A stretch of DNA of 64,000 bases from CAWAND01 sp963807065 (GCA_963807065.1 CAWDZQ010000004.1:744001-808000), one strand, 5' to 3'. Positions 8,285-17,736 are shown, counted from the stretch's first letter. Notes: generated from the sequence alone by a model not told the origin. Numbers and translations are program-made.

Positions 8285-9517
8285 CTAGATAAAGTCCAAT
8301 GTGGCGTCTTGGCGGGCTTTGCGCAAGAAGACGCGGAACAGCCAGCGGCCCAGCAAGATATAGATCGCACCCAGCAGCAGCATCATCCCCCAGTCGAGGG
8401 CCAAGGTGGAGGCTGTGGCCGTGCCGGCCGATGCCGCGTGAAGCGCTTCGGCCGCCCAGTAAGGCGCCAAGATGTAGCTCAATGGCGTCGTCCACCCCGG
8501 AAGCAGGGCGATCGGAAACAGGAAGCCAGCCAGAATGTACATCGGGTACTCGAGGCCGTTGACGATGTTGCGAATATCCGGGTTGGCTACAAACATCGGC
8601 GCCAGCAGCAAGCCGAAGCAGACAAAGGACATCGTGGTAAAGCCGACGGACACCAGGAATACAAACGGCTGGGCCACCCGCAGAGGGGTGCCGAACAGCA
8701 CTGACACAAGCGCATAGGCCAGGACCATCGACCCCAACGATTGCGTCACATAGGCCAGGTTCTTGCCAAACACGATCACTTCCAACGACGTCGGCATTCC
8801 CACCAGGCCCTCGAGTGTGCCGCTCCACCGCTCCTGATTGAGCGCCCCGCCGCTGACGAAGAGCAAGCTGCTCCAAAGTCCGGTCAACCCGCTGCCAACG
8901 ACGACGAAAATGGCGTAGTCACCGCCCCGCTCGCGAAGCATGTACAACCCCAGCATGGCAATGATCAGCGGCTGAATGAAGACGGCAAAAATGATGAACG
9001 AATCCGTCGCGGCGTGCTTGAGGGCCATCTCGCAGGCTAACACCACCACTCGAAAATTCTGGACCAGCCTGCGTTTCGCATGGCCAATGGATGAGCTTCT
9101 GATAGCCTCGCGTGCTTTCCCCGGCAATATGGCAGGGGGCCCTGCAGAAACGGCTGATCGTCTAACGGCCTTGTGCGGCCGGGTGTCCGGCTCCACACCA
9201 GCCTGTGGCGGCGCCTGCTCCGCTGGAGACAAGAAAGGAGATGGGAGCAGCATGCGCGGTTCGCTCGGCGTCGCTTCCAAGGCACGGCGTGCCCTTTTGC
9301 TCTGCGGATGAATGGCCAGGAGATGTTCGATGTATTCGCGTCGGGCCGGCGGATCAGCCATAGCCGCCAGCACCAGCCACGCAAGTTCGCACCTGGGGTC
9401 GATGTCGAGTGCCAGGAATGCCGCCTGGCGGGCCGAGTGGCGGTCCCCCTGGGCAAGCGCCTTGCGGGCATCTTGCGCCGATGTCTCGGCGCGGGCCGCT
9501 GCCTCATTCCCTGCCAT
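8285..9517 (-). CDS. ABC-2 permease fused to an N-terminal TPR-like domain
   Basis: A 410-residue protein. Residues 1 to about 90 are soluble and helical, with an alternating Ala/Leu pattern of one or two TPR-like repeats (ARKALAQGD, LDIDPRCELAWLVLAAM). A Pro-rich linker and a basic stretch follow, and from about residue 150 there is a six-segment ABC-2 permease. The start ATG overlaps the TAA of the ATPase gene (TAATG), so the genes are translationally coupled. An ABC-2 permease normally begins near its first membrane segment, so this soluble extension is unusual and may bind a partner or the ATPase. Confidence 0.86.
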   Translation of the reverse strand: MAGNEAAARAETSAQDARKALAQGDRHSARQAAFLALDIDPRCELAWLVLAAMADPPARREYIEHLLAIHPQSKRARRALEATPSEPRMLLPSPFLSPAEQAPPQAGVEPDTRPHKAVRRSAVSAGPPAILPGKAREAIRSSSIGHAKRRLVQNFRVVVLACEMALKHAATDSFIIFAVFIQPLIIAMLGLYMLRERGGDYAIFVVVGSGLTGLWSSLLFVSGGALNQERWSGTLEGLVGMPTSLEVIVFGKNLAYVTQSLGSMVLAYALVSVLFGTPLRVAQPFVFLVSVGFTTMSFVCFGLLLAPMFVANPDIRNIVNGLEYPMYILAGFLFPIALLPGWTTPLSYILAPYWAAEALHAASAGTATASTLALDWGMMLLLGAIYILLGRWLFRVFLRKARQDATLDFI

Positions 9518-10515
9518 TACCCGCCCTCAGCAACCAAGCGCACGTATGCGTCTTCAAGGGTTGGCTCCCGCACGCTGATCTTGCCTACCCGGGTCCCGTT
9601 CAAGCAGGCCAAAAGATCGGGCACCGCCTCGGACCCAAGCGCTGAGTGAATGAGCAGTGTCTGGCGCTGGTCACGGTTCTCGACCGAGACCGAATCGACG
9701 GCTGGTTTCTGACGAATGTTTTCCACGATGTCATCTGGAATCCCGAAAACCTCGATCTCGATGACCGACAGATCGCTTACGTTCCGCTTCAGCCCGGCAG
9801 GCGTGTCCATGGCCACAATCCGCCCGTGGTTAATGACGGCGATCCGATCGCACAGCAAGTCGGCCTCGAACATGTAGTGGGTTGTCAGCAAGATGGTCTT
9901 GGATTCGGACTGGAGATTGCGCACCACCTGACGCAGTTCCCGGGCGCCGATTGGATCCAAACCGATGGTTGGTTCATCCAAGAAGAGCACTTCCGGATCA
10001 TGAAGCAGGGTGCGGGCGATGTGCAACCTTTGCTTCATGCCTCTGGAGTAGCCTTCCACCTTCTCGTTGCCTCGATCTCCCAGGCCGACCATATCCATGA
10101 GGAACGGAATCCGTTGACGGGAAACGTCGGGGTCCACATGGTACAGGCTGGCGAAATAACGCAGATTGTCGACCGCGCTCAGGCGCCAGTACAGGCCCCG
10201 CTCACCACCAAAGATGAACCCGATCCGCGACCGGACCGGGCCGGGCGTACTGACCACATCGTAACCAAGCACCCGGGCGGTACCTTTGGTCGGCAGCAGT
10301 AGGGTGGTCAGCATCTTGACCATGGTGGTCTTTCCGGCGCCATTGGGGCCCAACAGCCCGAACAGCTCGCCCCCTTTGACGTCGAAGCTGATATCGTCGA
10401 CCGCTACCACCTCTTTGATTTTACGGCGGATCACGCCGACGGTCGCATTGTAGACGCGGCGTATGCCCTCGACTTCAATTGCCTTCAACCCGGCGCCCCT
10501 TATCTGTGAGTGCAT
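9517..10515 (-). CDS. ABC transporter ATP-binding protein (DrrA/NatA type)
   Basis: A 332-residue ATPase driving the two downstream permeases. It has Walker A GPNGAGKT, the signature YSRGMKQR, Walker B VLFLDEP and the switch histidine in LLTTHY. The C-terminal extension after about residue 230 (IEIEVFGIP) is typical of DrrA-type exporters. It is the first gene of the unit and is transcribed divergently from gatC. A TATAAT box lies 23 bases upstream of the start. The N-terminus before KAIEVEGI is slightly long, so a later start cannot be excluded. Confidence 0.93.
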   Translation of the reverse strand: MHSQIRGAGLKAIEVEGIRRVYNATVGVIRRKIKEVVAVDDISFDVKGGELFGLLGPNGAGKTTMVKMLTTLLLPTKGTARVLGYDVVSTPGPVRSRIGFIFGGERGLYWRLSAVDNLRYFASLYHVDPDVSRQRIPFLMDMVGLGDRGNEKVEGYSRGMKQRLHIARTLLHDPEVLFLDEPTIGLDPIGARELRQVVRNLQSESKTILLTTHYMFEADLLCDRIAVINHGRIVAMDTPAGLKRNVSDLSVIEIEVFGIPDDIVENIRQKPAVDSVSVENRDQRQTLLIHSALGSEAVPDLLACLNGTRVGKISVREPTLEDAYVRLVAEGG

Positions 10516-10538
10516 GCCTCTGAACCAGGAACCGGTTC

Positions 10539-10544
10539 ATTATA
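10539..10544 (-). promoter_or_regulatory. -10 box for the ABC exporter operon
   Basis: A consensus TATAAT reads on the minus strand, with the predicted start of transcription about 17 bases before ATG 10515. I see no convincing -35 hexamer. Confidence 0.55.
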
Positions 10545-10591
10545 TCCCGTCTGTTCCACCCCCCGCTCAGCACTGGCGGCCAGGGTCGGTC

Positions 10592-10600
10592 TGCTATAAT
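10592..10600 (+). promoter_or_regulatory. Extended -10 promoter for gatC
   Basis: TGCTATAAT is a full extended -10 element ending 10 bases before the gatC ATG at 10611. The transcript would have only a few untranslated bases, and no ribosome site is visible, so leaderless translation is likely. Confidence 0.65.
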
Positions 10601-10610
10601 TCGCCTCAGC

Positions 10611-10907
10611 ATGCCTCTCACTCTTGACGAGGTGCGGCATATCGCCCAACTCGCTCGGCTCAAGCTCAGCCGAGCAGAGGAACAGCTCTATGCCTCACAG
10701 CTATCGGATATTCTCGACCACGTCCAGCGCCTGCAGTCGGTGGACACCAGCCAGTTGCCCCCAACGGCCAGCGTGCTGCCCCTGACTGCGCCACTGCGGC
10801 CGGACGAAACGCGGCCGTCCACCCCCCGCCAGGCCTTGCTGGCCAACGCCGCCAGCGTCGATGACGGCATGTTCCAGGTGCCACCTGTACTGGGCAGCGA
10901 CCCCTGA
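10611..10907 (+). CDS. gatC: Asp/Glu-tRNA(Asn/Gln) amidotransferase subunit C
   Basis: A 98-residue protein with the GatC pattern: LTLDEVRHIAQLARLKLS at the N-terminus, a central helix, and the extended Pro-rich C-terminal part (RPDETRPS) that wraps between GatA and GatB. The complex converts misacylated Glu-tRNA(Gln) and Asp-tRNA(Asn) to the amidated forms. gatA follows 25 bp downstream; gatB is about 2.5 kb further on. Expression probably starts from the near-leaderless promoter at 10592-10600. Confidence 0.95.
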   Translation: MPLTLDEVRHIAQLARLKLSRAEEQLYASQLSDILDHVQRLQSVDTSQLPPTASVLPLTAPLRPDETRPSTPRQALLANAASVDDGMFQVPPVLGSDP

Positions 10908-10932
10908 TTCGGCCCACCGGCGATTTCATCAC

Positions 10933-12405
10933 ATGCCCACCCTAGTCCACCTTGGCCTGAATGAAGCCGCCAGTCTTCTGCGCTCCGGCGAGATCACCTC
11001 GACGGAGTTGACCCGCGCCTGCCTGGATCGCATTGAAGCCCTCGACGATCAGATCCATGCTTTTCTGGCCCTGACCCCCGATCTGGCGCAGCAGCAGGCT
11101 GAAGCGGCCGACGCACGTTTCGCCGAGTGGCGAGCGAATGGCGGCGATCCACCCTCAGCCGTCTGTGGCATTCCAACCGCCGTGAAGGACGTCCTGTGCG
11201 TGGAGGGCATCCAGGCCACGGCGGGGTCCAAGATACTGGAGGGTTACCGGCCGACGTACACCGCCACCAGCGTCGCCCGGCTGATCGACCAGGGGATGGT
11301 GGTGTTGGGCAAGACCAACACCGACGAGTTCGCCATGGGCTCATCGACCGAAAACTCGGCCTTTGGCCCAACGCACAACCCGTGGGATACGACGCGCGTG
11401 CCGGGCGGTTCTTCCGGAGGTTCGGCAGCCGCCGTGGCCGCTGGGTTCAGCCCGCTGGCTTTAGGGAGCGACACCGGCGGCTCGATCCGCCAGCCGGCCG
11501 CCTTTTGCGGGGTCACGGGGATCAAGCCTTCATACGGGAGGGTTTCTCGCTACGGGCTGATCGCATATGGCTCGTCGCTGGATTCAGTCGGAGCCCTGGC
11601 GCACAGCGCCGCCGACCTGGCCCCGGTTTTCTCGGTGATGGCCGGCCACGACCCGCTGGATTCGACCTCCTTGCGGGAGCCGGTGCCGGAACCGGCGCAT
11701 GACGTGTCCGACCTTGCGGGGCTCGCCATCGGCGTGCCGGACGAATACTTCATCGAAGGGCTGCAGGCCTCGATCGCCGACGCCGTGCGCGCCGCTGTCG
11801 ACGTGATGCGCAATCTCGGCGCCACCGTCACGGCCATCAGCTTGCCTCACACCGACCTGGCGCTCCCCGTTTACTACCTGGTAGCCCCCTCGGAGGCATC
11901 TGCCAATCTGGCACGTTTCGACGGGATACGATTTGGCCCCCGGGCTGAAGCCCCCAACTTGCTCGAGAGCTACCTGGAGACGCGCGGGGGCCTGTTCGGC
12001 CCGGAGGTCAAGCGGCGAATCATGCTTGGCACGTACGCACTGTCCGCCGGCTACTACGATGCCTACTACGGTCAGGCACAGCGAGTCCGCACATTGATCA
12101 AACACGACTTCGATCAGGCTTTCGAACAAGTCGACGCCATCGCCTGTCCCATCACGCCCACCACGGCTTTCACTATCGGCGAGCATGGCGACGACCCACT
12201 TTCCATGTACCTGGAAGACGTGTTCACGCTGCCGGCCAACCTCGCCGGCGTTCCAGGCCTTGCTTTCCCTGTGGGATTCGACGCCGAGGGCCTGCCGATC
12301 GGGATGCAGCTCTTGGGCGCACCGCTGGCTGAACCCGTGCTGTTTCGGGCCGCACAAGCCTATCAATCCGTGACCGCTTGGCATAAGGAGCATCCCGACC
12401 TATGA
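10933..12405 (+). CDS. gatA: Asp/Glu-tRNA(Asn/Gln) amidotransferase subunit A
   Basis: The amidase subunit of GatCAB, which releases ammonia from glutamine. The 490-residue protein carries the Ser-cisSer-Lys triad: K85 in TAVKDVLC, S160 in PGGSSGGS and S184 in DTGGSIRQPA, at the spacing known for GatA. ATG 10933 is chosen because the protein then begins in register with the family; the open frame extends upstream into gatC. The last bases overlap the next start (ATGA). Confidence 0.97.
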   Translation: MPTLVHLGLNEAASLLRSGEITSTELTRACLDRIEALDDQIHAFLALTPDLAQQQAEAADARFAEWRANGGDPPSAVCGIPTAVKDVLCVEGIQATAGSKILEGYRPTYTATSVARLIDQGMVVLGKTNTDEFAMGSSTENSAFGPTHNPWDTTRVPGGSSGGSAAAVAAGFSPLALGSDTGGSIRQPAAFCGVTGIKPSYGRVSRYGLIAYGSSLDSVGALAHSAADLAPVFSVMAGHDPLDSTSLREPVPEPAHDVSDLAGLAIGVPDEYFIEGLQASIADAVRAAVDVMRNLGATVTAISLPHTDLALPVYYLVAPSEASANLARFDGIRFGPRAEAPNLLESYLETRGGLFGPEVKRRIMLGTYALSAGYYDAYYGQAQRVRTLIKHDFDQAFEQVDAIACPITPTTAFTIGEHGDDPLSMYLEDVFTLPANLAGVPGLAFPVGFDAEGLPIGMQLLGAPLAEPVLFRAAQAYQSVTAWHKEHPDL

Positions 12406-13409
12406 AGATCGTGATCCCCACCGCCGGTTTTGGGACCCGGCTCCGACCTCACACCTGGTCCAAGCCCAAGCCGCTGGTGTCGGTGGCCGGAAAACCGGTG
12501 CTCGGCCACGTCCTGGATATGTTCAGCAGCCTGCCCGAGGTGGATGAAGTCATCATCATCGTCGGCTATCTGGGTGAGCAAATCCAGTCCTACGTCGGGT
12601 CAGCCTACCCTCATCTCTCCACGCGCTACGTTGAACAATCCGAGATGCTTGGCCAGTCGCACGCCGTGTGGTTGGCCCGTCATGGGCTGCAAGGGCCGAT
12701 GCTGATGGTCTTTGTGGACACATTGATCGAAACCGATCTGTCTGGTTTGAACAAAGAGGCGGCCGAGGCCGTGGCCTGGGTAAAGGCCGTGCCCGACCCC
12801 CGTCGATTTGGCGTGGCGGAGGTCAACGACGACGGGTGGGTGACACGCCTCATCGAGAAACCGCAGGATGTGAGCAACAATTTGGCGGTGGTCGGCTTTT
12901 ACTACTTTCGGGAAGCGCGCGACTTGCTGGCCGCCATCGAACAGCAAATGGCCCAGGACACACAGCTCGGCGGAGAGTACTACTTGGCCGACGCCGTCAA
13001 CATCATGCTCGAGAACGGCTTGAAGATGCGCACCGAGGCCGTCGATGTGTGGCAGGATTGCGGCAAGCCCGGCCCGCTGCTCGACACCAACCTGTACTTG
13101 CTTGACAACGGCAGGGACAACTCGGCCCTGGCCCGTTCCCGCAAGAATGTGGTCATCGTGCCGCCGGTTTTCGTCGACCCGACAGCCAATATCGTTGAGT
13201 CGATCATCGGCCCGCATGTCAGCATCGGCCCCGGCTGTACCATCGAGCACTCATTGATTCGAGAATCGATCATCGATGCGGAGTCGCATATTGTGGACAG
13301 CGTGCTCTCCAGTTCGGTCATCGGGCGGGACGCCCGCGTCACCGGACGGTTCCGGACTCTGAATGTGGGTGACTCGTCTGAAGTCGGTTTCGCCCCCTAT
13401 GAGAGCTGA
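12402..13409 (+). CDS. Sugar-phosphate nucleotidyltransferase with C-terminal beta-helix
   Basis: The N-terminus (KIVIPTAGFGTRLRPHTWSKPKPLV) is the nucleotide-binding signature of glucose-1-phosphate thymidylyl/uridylyl- and mannose-1-phosphate guanylyltransferases. Acidic metal-binding residues appear in the VFVDT segment. From about residue 250 there are hexapeptide-like repeats (IVESIIGPHVSIGPG, SLIRESIIDAES) forming a left-handed beta-helix. It makes a nucleotide-activated sugar for glycan synthesis; which nucleotide or sugar is used is not clear. It starts inside the gatA stop (ATGA), an odd pairing of a translation enzyme and a glycan enzyme. Confidence 0.88.
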   Translation: MKIVIPTAGFGTRLRPHTWSKPKPLVSVAGKPVLGHVLDMFSSLPEVDEVIIIVGYLGEQIQSYVGSAYPHLSTRYVEQSEMLGQSHAVWLARHGLQGPMLMVFVDTLIETDLSGLNKEAAEAVAWVKAVPDPRRFGVAEVNDDGWVTRLIEKPQDVSNNLAVVGFYYFREARDLLAAIEQQMAQDTQLGGEYYLADAVNIMLENGLKMRTEAVDVWQDCGKPGPLLDTNLYLLDNGRDNSALARSRKNVVIVPPVFVDPTANIVESIIGPHVSIGPGCTIEHSLIRESIIDAESHIVDSVLSSSVIGRDARVTGRFRTLNVGDSSEVGFAPYES

Positions 13410-13457
13410 GCGGGCGATGGCTCACGGGCCGAACGGGCGGCGCGCGGTGCGGTTCTG

Positions 13458-13685
13458 ATGAGTGCACCTACGGCGAAACCTGCCGTCGAATGCCATTCCG
13501 GCTACACTTATGCCGAACGCCCGGTGGCGCTGAATTGGGAAGGCTCGCGCCGGGAGATTGAAGCCGTGGAGGCCGAATGGAGGATTCCGGGCGGGCGGCG
13601 CTTCCGAGTGCGAACGGTGGATGGACAAACATTTGAGCTCTTCTACGGCGAACTCTACGACGAATGGCGGATCCATGCCCTCTAA
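13458..13685 (+). CDS. Small conserved beta-rich protein, function unknown
   Basis: A 75-residue protein without signal or membrane segments. The central part (YAERPVALNWEGSRREIE, then a Trp-Arg turn and FELFYGELYDEWRI) has the alternating charge/aromatic pattern of a small beta barrel and resembles the DUF6504 type. I recognise no catalytic motif. It lies between the nucleotidyltransferase and an aminotransferase and may belong to the same transcript. Confidence 0.65.
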   Translation: MSAPTAKPAVECHSGYTYAERPVALNWEGSRREIEAVEAEWRIPGGRRFRVRTVDGQTFELFYGELYDEWRIHAL

Positions 13686-13745
13686 CCAGCCAAACCGCCA
13701 ACCTGGCCATAGGCCCGGGCGCGGCGCGTGCAACGAAGGGACCGC

Positions 13746-14909
13746 ATGATGAGAGACTTTGTGGCCGATCGCGTAGGAAGAGTGCCCCCGTCCGGCATCC
13801 GGCGCTTCTTTGACATCGCCGCAACGATGGACGATGTCATCTCGCTCGGCATCGGGGAGCCTGATTTCACCACCCCGTCGCCTGTGATTCGGGCGGGCAT
13901 TCAGTCGCTGGAGCGGGGTGAGACCAAGTACACCTCCAACTCGGGCATGCTCGAATTGCGGCAGGCGTTGTCCACCCACCTGAAGCGTCTGTACCAGGTC
14001 GATTATGACCCCGACACCGAGCTGCTGATCACGGTTGGCGTATCGGAGGCGTTGTACCTGGCCCTGACGGCCACCATCGACCCGGGCGACGAAGTCATCG
14101 TCCCCACCCCTTGCTTCGTCTCCTACCAGCCGGAGGTCGTCTTCGCCGGCGGCACGCCTGTCCCGCTGGCCACCCGGCTGGAAGACGCCTTTCAGGTCAG
14201 CGCCGAAGCCGTCGAGGCCCTGATCACCCCCAAAACCAAGGCCCTGCTGATCGGCTATCCCAACAACCCGACCGGGGCCGTGTTGAGCCGGGACAACGCC
14301 CAGGCTCTGGCCGACCTGGCCGCCAAACACGACTTGCTGGTCATCTCCGACGAAATCTACGACCGGCTTGTCTATGGCGCCCACGCCCACGTATGCTTTG
14401 CGTCCTTGCGCGGAGCCCGCCAGCGGACGATCACTTTGGGCGGATTCTCCAAAGACTACGCCATGACTGGCTGGCGAATCGGCTACGCCGCCGCCCCGCC
14501 CGAGATTCTGGCCGCCATGCGCAAGGTTCACCAGTACACGATCATGTCCGCCCCGACCATGTCGCAGGTGGCCGCTGTCGAAGCCTTGACCGGGGGCGAC
14601 CAGCATGTAGAACGCATGCGCCTGGAGTATGATCGGCGTCGGCGCCTGATGGTCGCAGGGCTGAACGATTTGGGCCTCACCACGTTCGAGCCGCTGGGCG
14701 CCTTCTACGTCTTTCCATCCATCGACGCGTCGGGTATGGACGACGAGGCCTTCGCCAACCGGCTGCTGGAGGAGGAAAAGGTAGCCGTCGTCCCTGGAAG
14801 CGCCTTTGGCGACAGCCGTTCTTTCGTCCGCTGCTCCTATGCCACGGCCTATGAGGACCTGGAGCAGGCCCTGGAACGTATGCAGCGCTTTATGCGCCGC
14901 CATGGATAG
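13746..14909 (+). CDS. Class I/II PLP-dependent aminotransferase
   Basis: A fold-type I aminotransferase of about 387 residues. Signs are GIGEPDFTTP near the N-terminus, YPNNPTGAVL, SDEIYDRLVY and the PLP lysine in GGFSKDYAMTGWR. The C-terminal arginine for the substrate carboxylate is in FVRCSYA. The pattern fits aspartate/aromatic aminotransferases of subgroup I-gamma; the exact substrate is uncertain. ATG 13746 is chosen for the AAGGGA upstream; GTG 13728 is an alternative. gatB follows 42 bp later. Confidence 0.92.
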   Translation: MMRDFVADRVGRVPPSGIRRFFDIAATMDDVISLGIGEPDFTTPSPVIRAGIQSLERGETKYTSNSGMLELRQALSTHLKRLYQVDYDPDTELLITVGVSEALYLALTATIDPGDEVIVPTPCFVSYQPEVVFAGGTPVPLATRLEDAFQVSAEAVEALITPKTKALLIGYPNNPTGAVLSRDNAQALADLAAKHDLLVISDEIYDRLVYGAHAHVCFASLRGARQRTITLGGFSKDYAMTGWRIGYAAAPPEILAAMRKVHQYTIMSAPTMSQVAAVEALTGGDQHVERMRLEYDRRRRLMVAGLNDLGLTTFEPLGAFYVFPSIDASGMDDEAFANRLLEEEKVAVVPGSAFGDSRSFVRCSYATAYEDLEQALERMQRFMRRHG

Positions 14910-14934
14910 CGCCGGCCTCAGGCCCAACCGTGTT

Positions 14935-14952
14935 GTGTGAAAGTTTTCACAA
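14935..14952. repeat. Dispersed palindrome, copy 3
   Basis: GTGTGA-AAGTTT-TCACAA has one mismatch in the first arm. The central TGTGAAAGTTTTCACA is nearly fully symmetric. It ends on the first base of the proposed gatB start codon, where a ribosome site would be expected. Confidence 0.83.
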
Positions 14953-16415
14953 TGTCTCCCTTTGAGCCCGTCATCGGTCTTGAAGTTCACGCCGAGCTTT
15001 TGACTCAGTCAAAGATGTTCTGCGGCTGCGCCGTGGTCGATTCCACGACGGCCGAGCCCAACAGCGCTGTGTGCGAAATCTGCTCCGGCCAGCCGGGGAC
15101 CCTCCCTGTGATTAACCGTCGGGCGGTGGAGTTCGCCCTGCGGGTGGCACTGGCGCTCGACTGCCGGGTAGCTGAGCGCAGCATCTTTGCCCGCAAGAAC
15201 TACTTCTACCCCGATCTGCCCAAGGGGTATCAGATCTCGCAATATGAGGCGCCCCTGGCCGAAGGCGGTCGGCTCACATTTCGCGTCGATGACGTTCGGG
15301 AGGCTACCGCCCGCATCCGACGCGTGCACCTGGAAGAAGACACCGGCAAGCTCTTCCATCGCCCGGCGGATTCCCTGGTGGATTTCAACCGGGCCGGTGT
15401 TCCCTTGCTGGAGATCGTCAGCGAGCCAGATCTGCATGCCGTCGACGAGGTGCTGGGCTACGCCGCCGCCCTGCGCACGCTCTTGCAGTACCTGGGGGTC
15501 AACAGCGGCGACATGGAAAAGGGTGTCATCCGTTTCGAAGCCAACGTGTCACTCCGGCCGATGGAAAGCGAAACACTTGGCACGCGGGTCGAGATCAAGA
15601 ACTTGAATTCGTTCCGCGCCATGGCTCGGGCTATCGACTACGAACTCGAGCGCCAGGCCAAGGAACTCTCCGCCGGACGGATTGTTATCCAGGAGACCTT
15701 GGGCTGGGATGAGACGCAGCAGGAAACGGTGTCTCAGCGCGGCAAAGAAGAGGCGCAGGATTACCGCTATCTGCCCGAGCCCGATCTTCCGCCCTTGACG
15801 GTTGACTCCGGCTGGGTCGACGAAATCCGGGCTTCGCTTCCCGAACTGCCCCGGGCCCGGCGCCAGCGCCTGGTGCAGGACTTTGGCCTGACGCCCTACA
15901 CCGCCGATGTGCTTATCACCGATCCGGCGGTCGCAGACTATTTTGAAACCGCAGCTGAGGCATCTGAGCATGCCACGCCCGAGAAACTCGCTAACTGGAT
16001 CACCGGTGAGTTGTTCGCCCTGCTGAATCAGGCCTCATCCACCTTTAGCGATCTTGCCGTGCCGCCGGAGGCCATCGCCGACCTGGTCGACTTGGTCGAA
16101 GCCGGTACGATTAATGCCTCCACCGGCAAAGACGTCTTGGCGCGTACCTTCGAAACGGGCCGCGCACCGCGATTGATCGTCGAATCCGACGGGTTGGCCC
16201 AGCTGAATGATCGGGACGCACTGCGCCCCGTCATCGACCAGGTGCTGCGAGAGAATCCGGACCAGGTGGCACAGTACATCGAAGGAAAGTCGGCCCTCTC
16301 TCAATGGTTCTTCGGCCAAGTAATGCATTCGACCGGAGGCAAGGCCAATCCACAGGTTGTTCGCAGTGAACTTGAGCGGGCGCTGCAGAGTCTGGGGCCT
16401 GCGTCTCCCGAATGA
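14952..16415 (+). CDS. gatB: Asp/Glu-tRNA(Asn/Gln) amidotransferase subunit B
   Basis: The kinase/transferase subunit of GatCAB, which activates the misacylated tRNA and transfers ammonia. The N-terminus FEPVIGLEVHAEL, the CGCAVVDSTTAEPNS region with CEICSGQPGTLP, and KNYFYPDLPKGYQISQYE are all GatB signatures. The C-terminal helical tail is of the YqeY/GatB tRNA-binding type. ATG 14952 gives the typical length; an in-frame GTG at 14937 lies inside the palindrome. No Shine-Dalgarno sequence precedes either start. It is separated from gatCA by three genes. Confidence 0.96.
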   Translation: MSPFEPVIGLEVHAELLTQSKMFCGCAVVDSTTAEPNSAVCEICSGQPGTLPVINRRAVEFALRVALALDCRVAERSIFARKNYFYPDLPKGYQISQYEAPLAEGGRLTFRVDDVREATARIRRVHLEEDTGKLFHRPADSLVDFNRAGVPLLEIVSEPDLHAVDEVLGYAAALRTLLQYLGVNSGDMEKGVIRFEANVSLRPMESETLGTRVEIKNLNSFRAMARAIDYELERQAKELSAGRIVIQETLGWDETQQETVSQRGKEEAQDYRYLPEPDLPPLTVDSGWVDEIRASLPELPRARRQRLVQDFGLTPYTADVLITDPAVADYFETAAEASEHATPEKLANWITGELFALLNQASSTFSDLAVPPEAIADLVDLVEAGTINASTGKDVLARTFETGRAPRLIVESDGLAQLNDRDALRPVIDQVLRENPDQVAQYIEGKSALSQWFFGQVMHSTGGKANPQVVRSELERALQSLGPASPE

Positions 16416-16461
16416 ACGACCGTCCCAGGCCAGACTGCCTTTCGCACCCCAGAGGAGTATC

Positions 16462-17736
16462 GTGAACGCTTTTGAGATGGCTCAATCCCAGTTCGACGGC
16501 GTTGCTTCCCAGCTCAATCTTGAGCATGGCGTCGCAACGCTGCTCCGCTGGCCCATGCGGGAATTTCGGTTTCAGATTCCCGTTCGAATGGACGATGGAT
16601 CCATTCAGGTCTTTTTCGGATACCGAGTTCAACACAACGACGCCCGCGGGCCCGCCAAAGGCGGAATTCGCTTTCATCCCGCCGAAACGATTGACACGAT
16701 TCGGGCGCTGGCCATGTGGATGACTTGGAAATGCGCTGTGGCCGACATTCCGCTCGGCGGCGCCAAGGGGGGCGTGGCCGTCGACCCGGCCGACCTGACC
16801 GTCGGAGAGAAGGAACGCCTCTGCCGCGGCTGGATCGATGCTGTCTGGAAGAACATCGGTCCGGGCATCGACATCCCGGCTCCCGACGTCGGCACCACGC
16901 CCCAGATGATGGGCTGGATGATGGACGAGTACACCAAGCTGGCCGGTCGCTATACGCCCGGCGTGATCACCGGCAAACCGGTCGATGCCGGCGGATCGCG
17001 CGGCCGCACAGAAGCCACTGGGTTTGGCGTGATCTACACACTGCGTGAAGCCATCCGCCACCTCGGATTGGTCCCCTCCGAACTGACCGCCTCGGTTCAG
17101 GGGTTTGGGAATGTCGCCCAACACGCCGCCATCGGTTTCGCTGAGATACTGGGGGGAAGGGTCGTGGCGGTTTCAAGCTGGGATCGAGCCGACAAGACAT
17201 CTCACACTTTCTTCAAGAAGGACGGGGTTGACGCTCGCTTCCTCCAGAGCATCACCGATGTCTATGGATCCATCGACAAAGGCGCAGCCACCCAGGCTGG
17301 TTACACGCTGGACCCCGGCGACGCCTGGTTGACCTATGACGTCGATGTTCTGATTCCGGCTGCCCTGGAAGCCCAGATCACCGATGCCAATGTCGAGCAG
17401 ATCAGCCAACGTGTCAAAATTGTGGCTGAGGCCGCCAACGGCCCCACGACCATCGAGGCCGACGAAGTCCTCAAGAGCCGCTCGATCTTTGTCATTCCCG
17501 ATTTCCTGTGCAACGCCGGCGGGGTAACGGTCTCCTACTTCGAGAGCGTTCAGAACGATATGAACTACTATTGGGCTGCCGACGAGGTCCTGTCGCGCCT
17601 TGACCACAAGATGAAGAGCGCATTCCAATCCGTGCTCAAAGTCTCCTTGGAACAAGGGGTACCCATGCGGGACGGCGCCTACATGGTCGCCATCGATCGG
17701 GTGGTCCGGGCAATGCAGTTCCGCGGATGGGCCTAA
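16462..17736 (+). CDS. gdhA: Glutamate dehydrogenase
   Basis: Interconverts glutamate and 2-oxoglutarate plus ammonia with NAD(P). The 424-residue protein has the substrate lysines K66 (KGGIRFHP) and K90 (MTWK) and the catalytic K102 in GGAKGG. The Rossmann domain carries VQGFGNVAQHAA. Length fits the hexameric small-subunit GDH (GdhA/GudB type). GTG 16462 is supported by GAGGAG at about 16453. The gene follows gatB by 46 bp, but function suggests an independent nitrogen-metabolism role. Confidence 0.95.
   Translation: MNAFEMAQSQFDGVASQLNLEHGVATLLRWPMREFRFQIPVRMDDGSIQVFFGYRVQHNDARGPAKGGIRFHPAETIDTIRALAMWMTWKCAVADIPLGGAKGGVAVDPADLTVGEKERLCRGWIDAVWKNIGPGIDIPAPDVGTTPQMMGWMMDEYTKLAGRYTPGVITGKPVDAGGSRGRTEATGFGVIYTLREAIRHLGLVPSELTASVQGFGNVAQHAAIGFAEILGGRVVAVSSWDRADKTSHTFFKKDGVDARFLQSITDVYGSIDKGAATQAGYTLDPGDAWLTYDVDVLIPAALEAQITDANVEQISQRVKIVAEAANGPTTIEADEVLKSRSIFVIPDFLCNAGGVTVSYFESVQNDMNYYWAADEVLSRLDHKMKSAFQSVLKVSLEQGVPMRDGAYMVAIDRVVRAMQFRGWA

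Noticed and set aside
8265..8876. Upstream extension of the ABC permease frame (7443-8264)
   Set aside because: The extension overlaps the preceding permease gene in another frame and reads as low-complexity sequence; GAGGAG supports the start at 8264.
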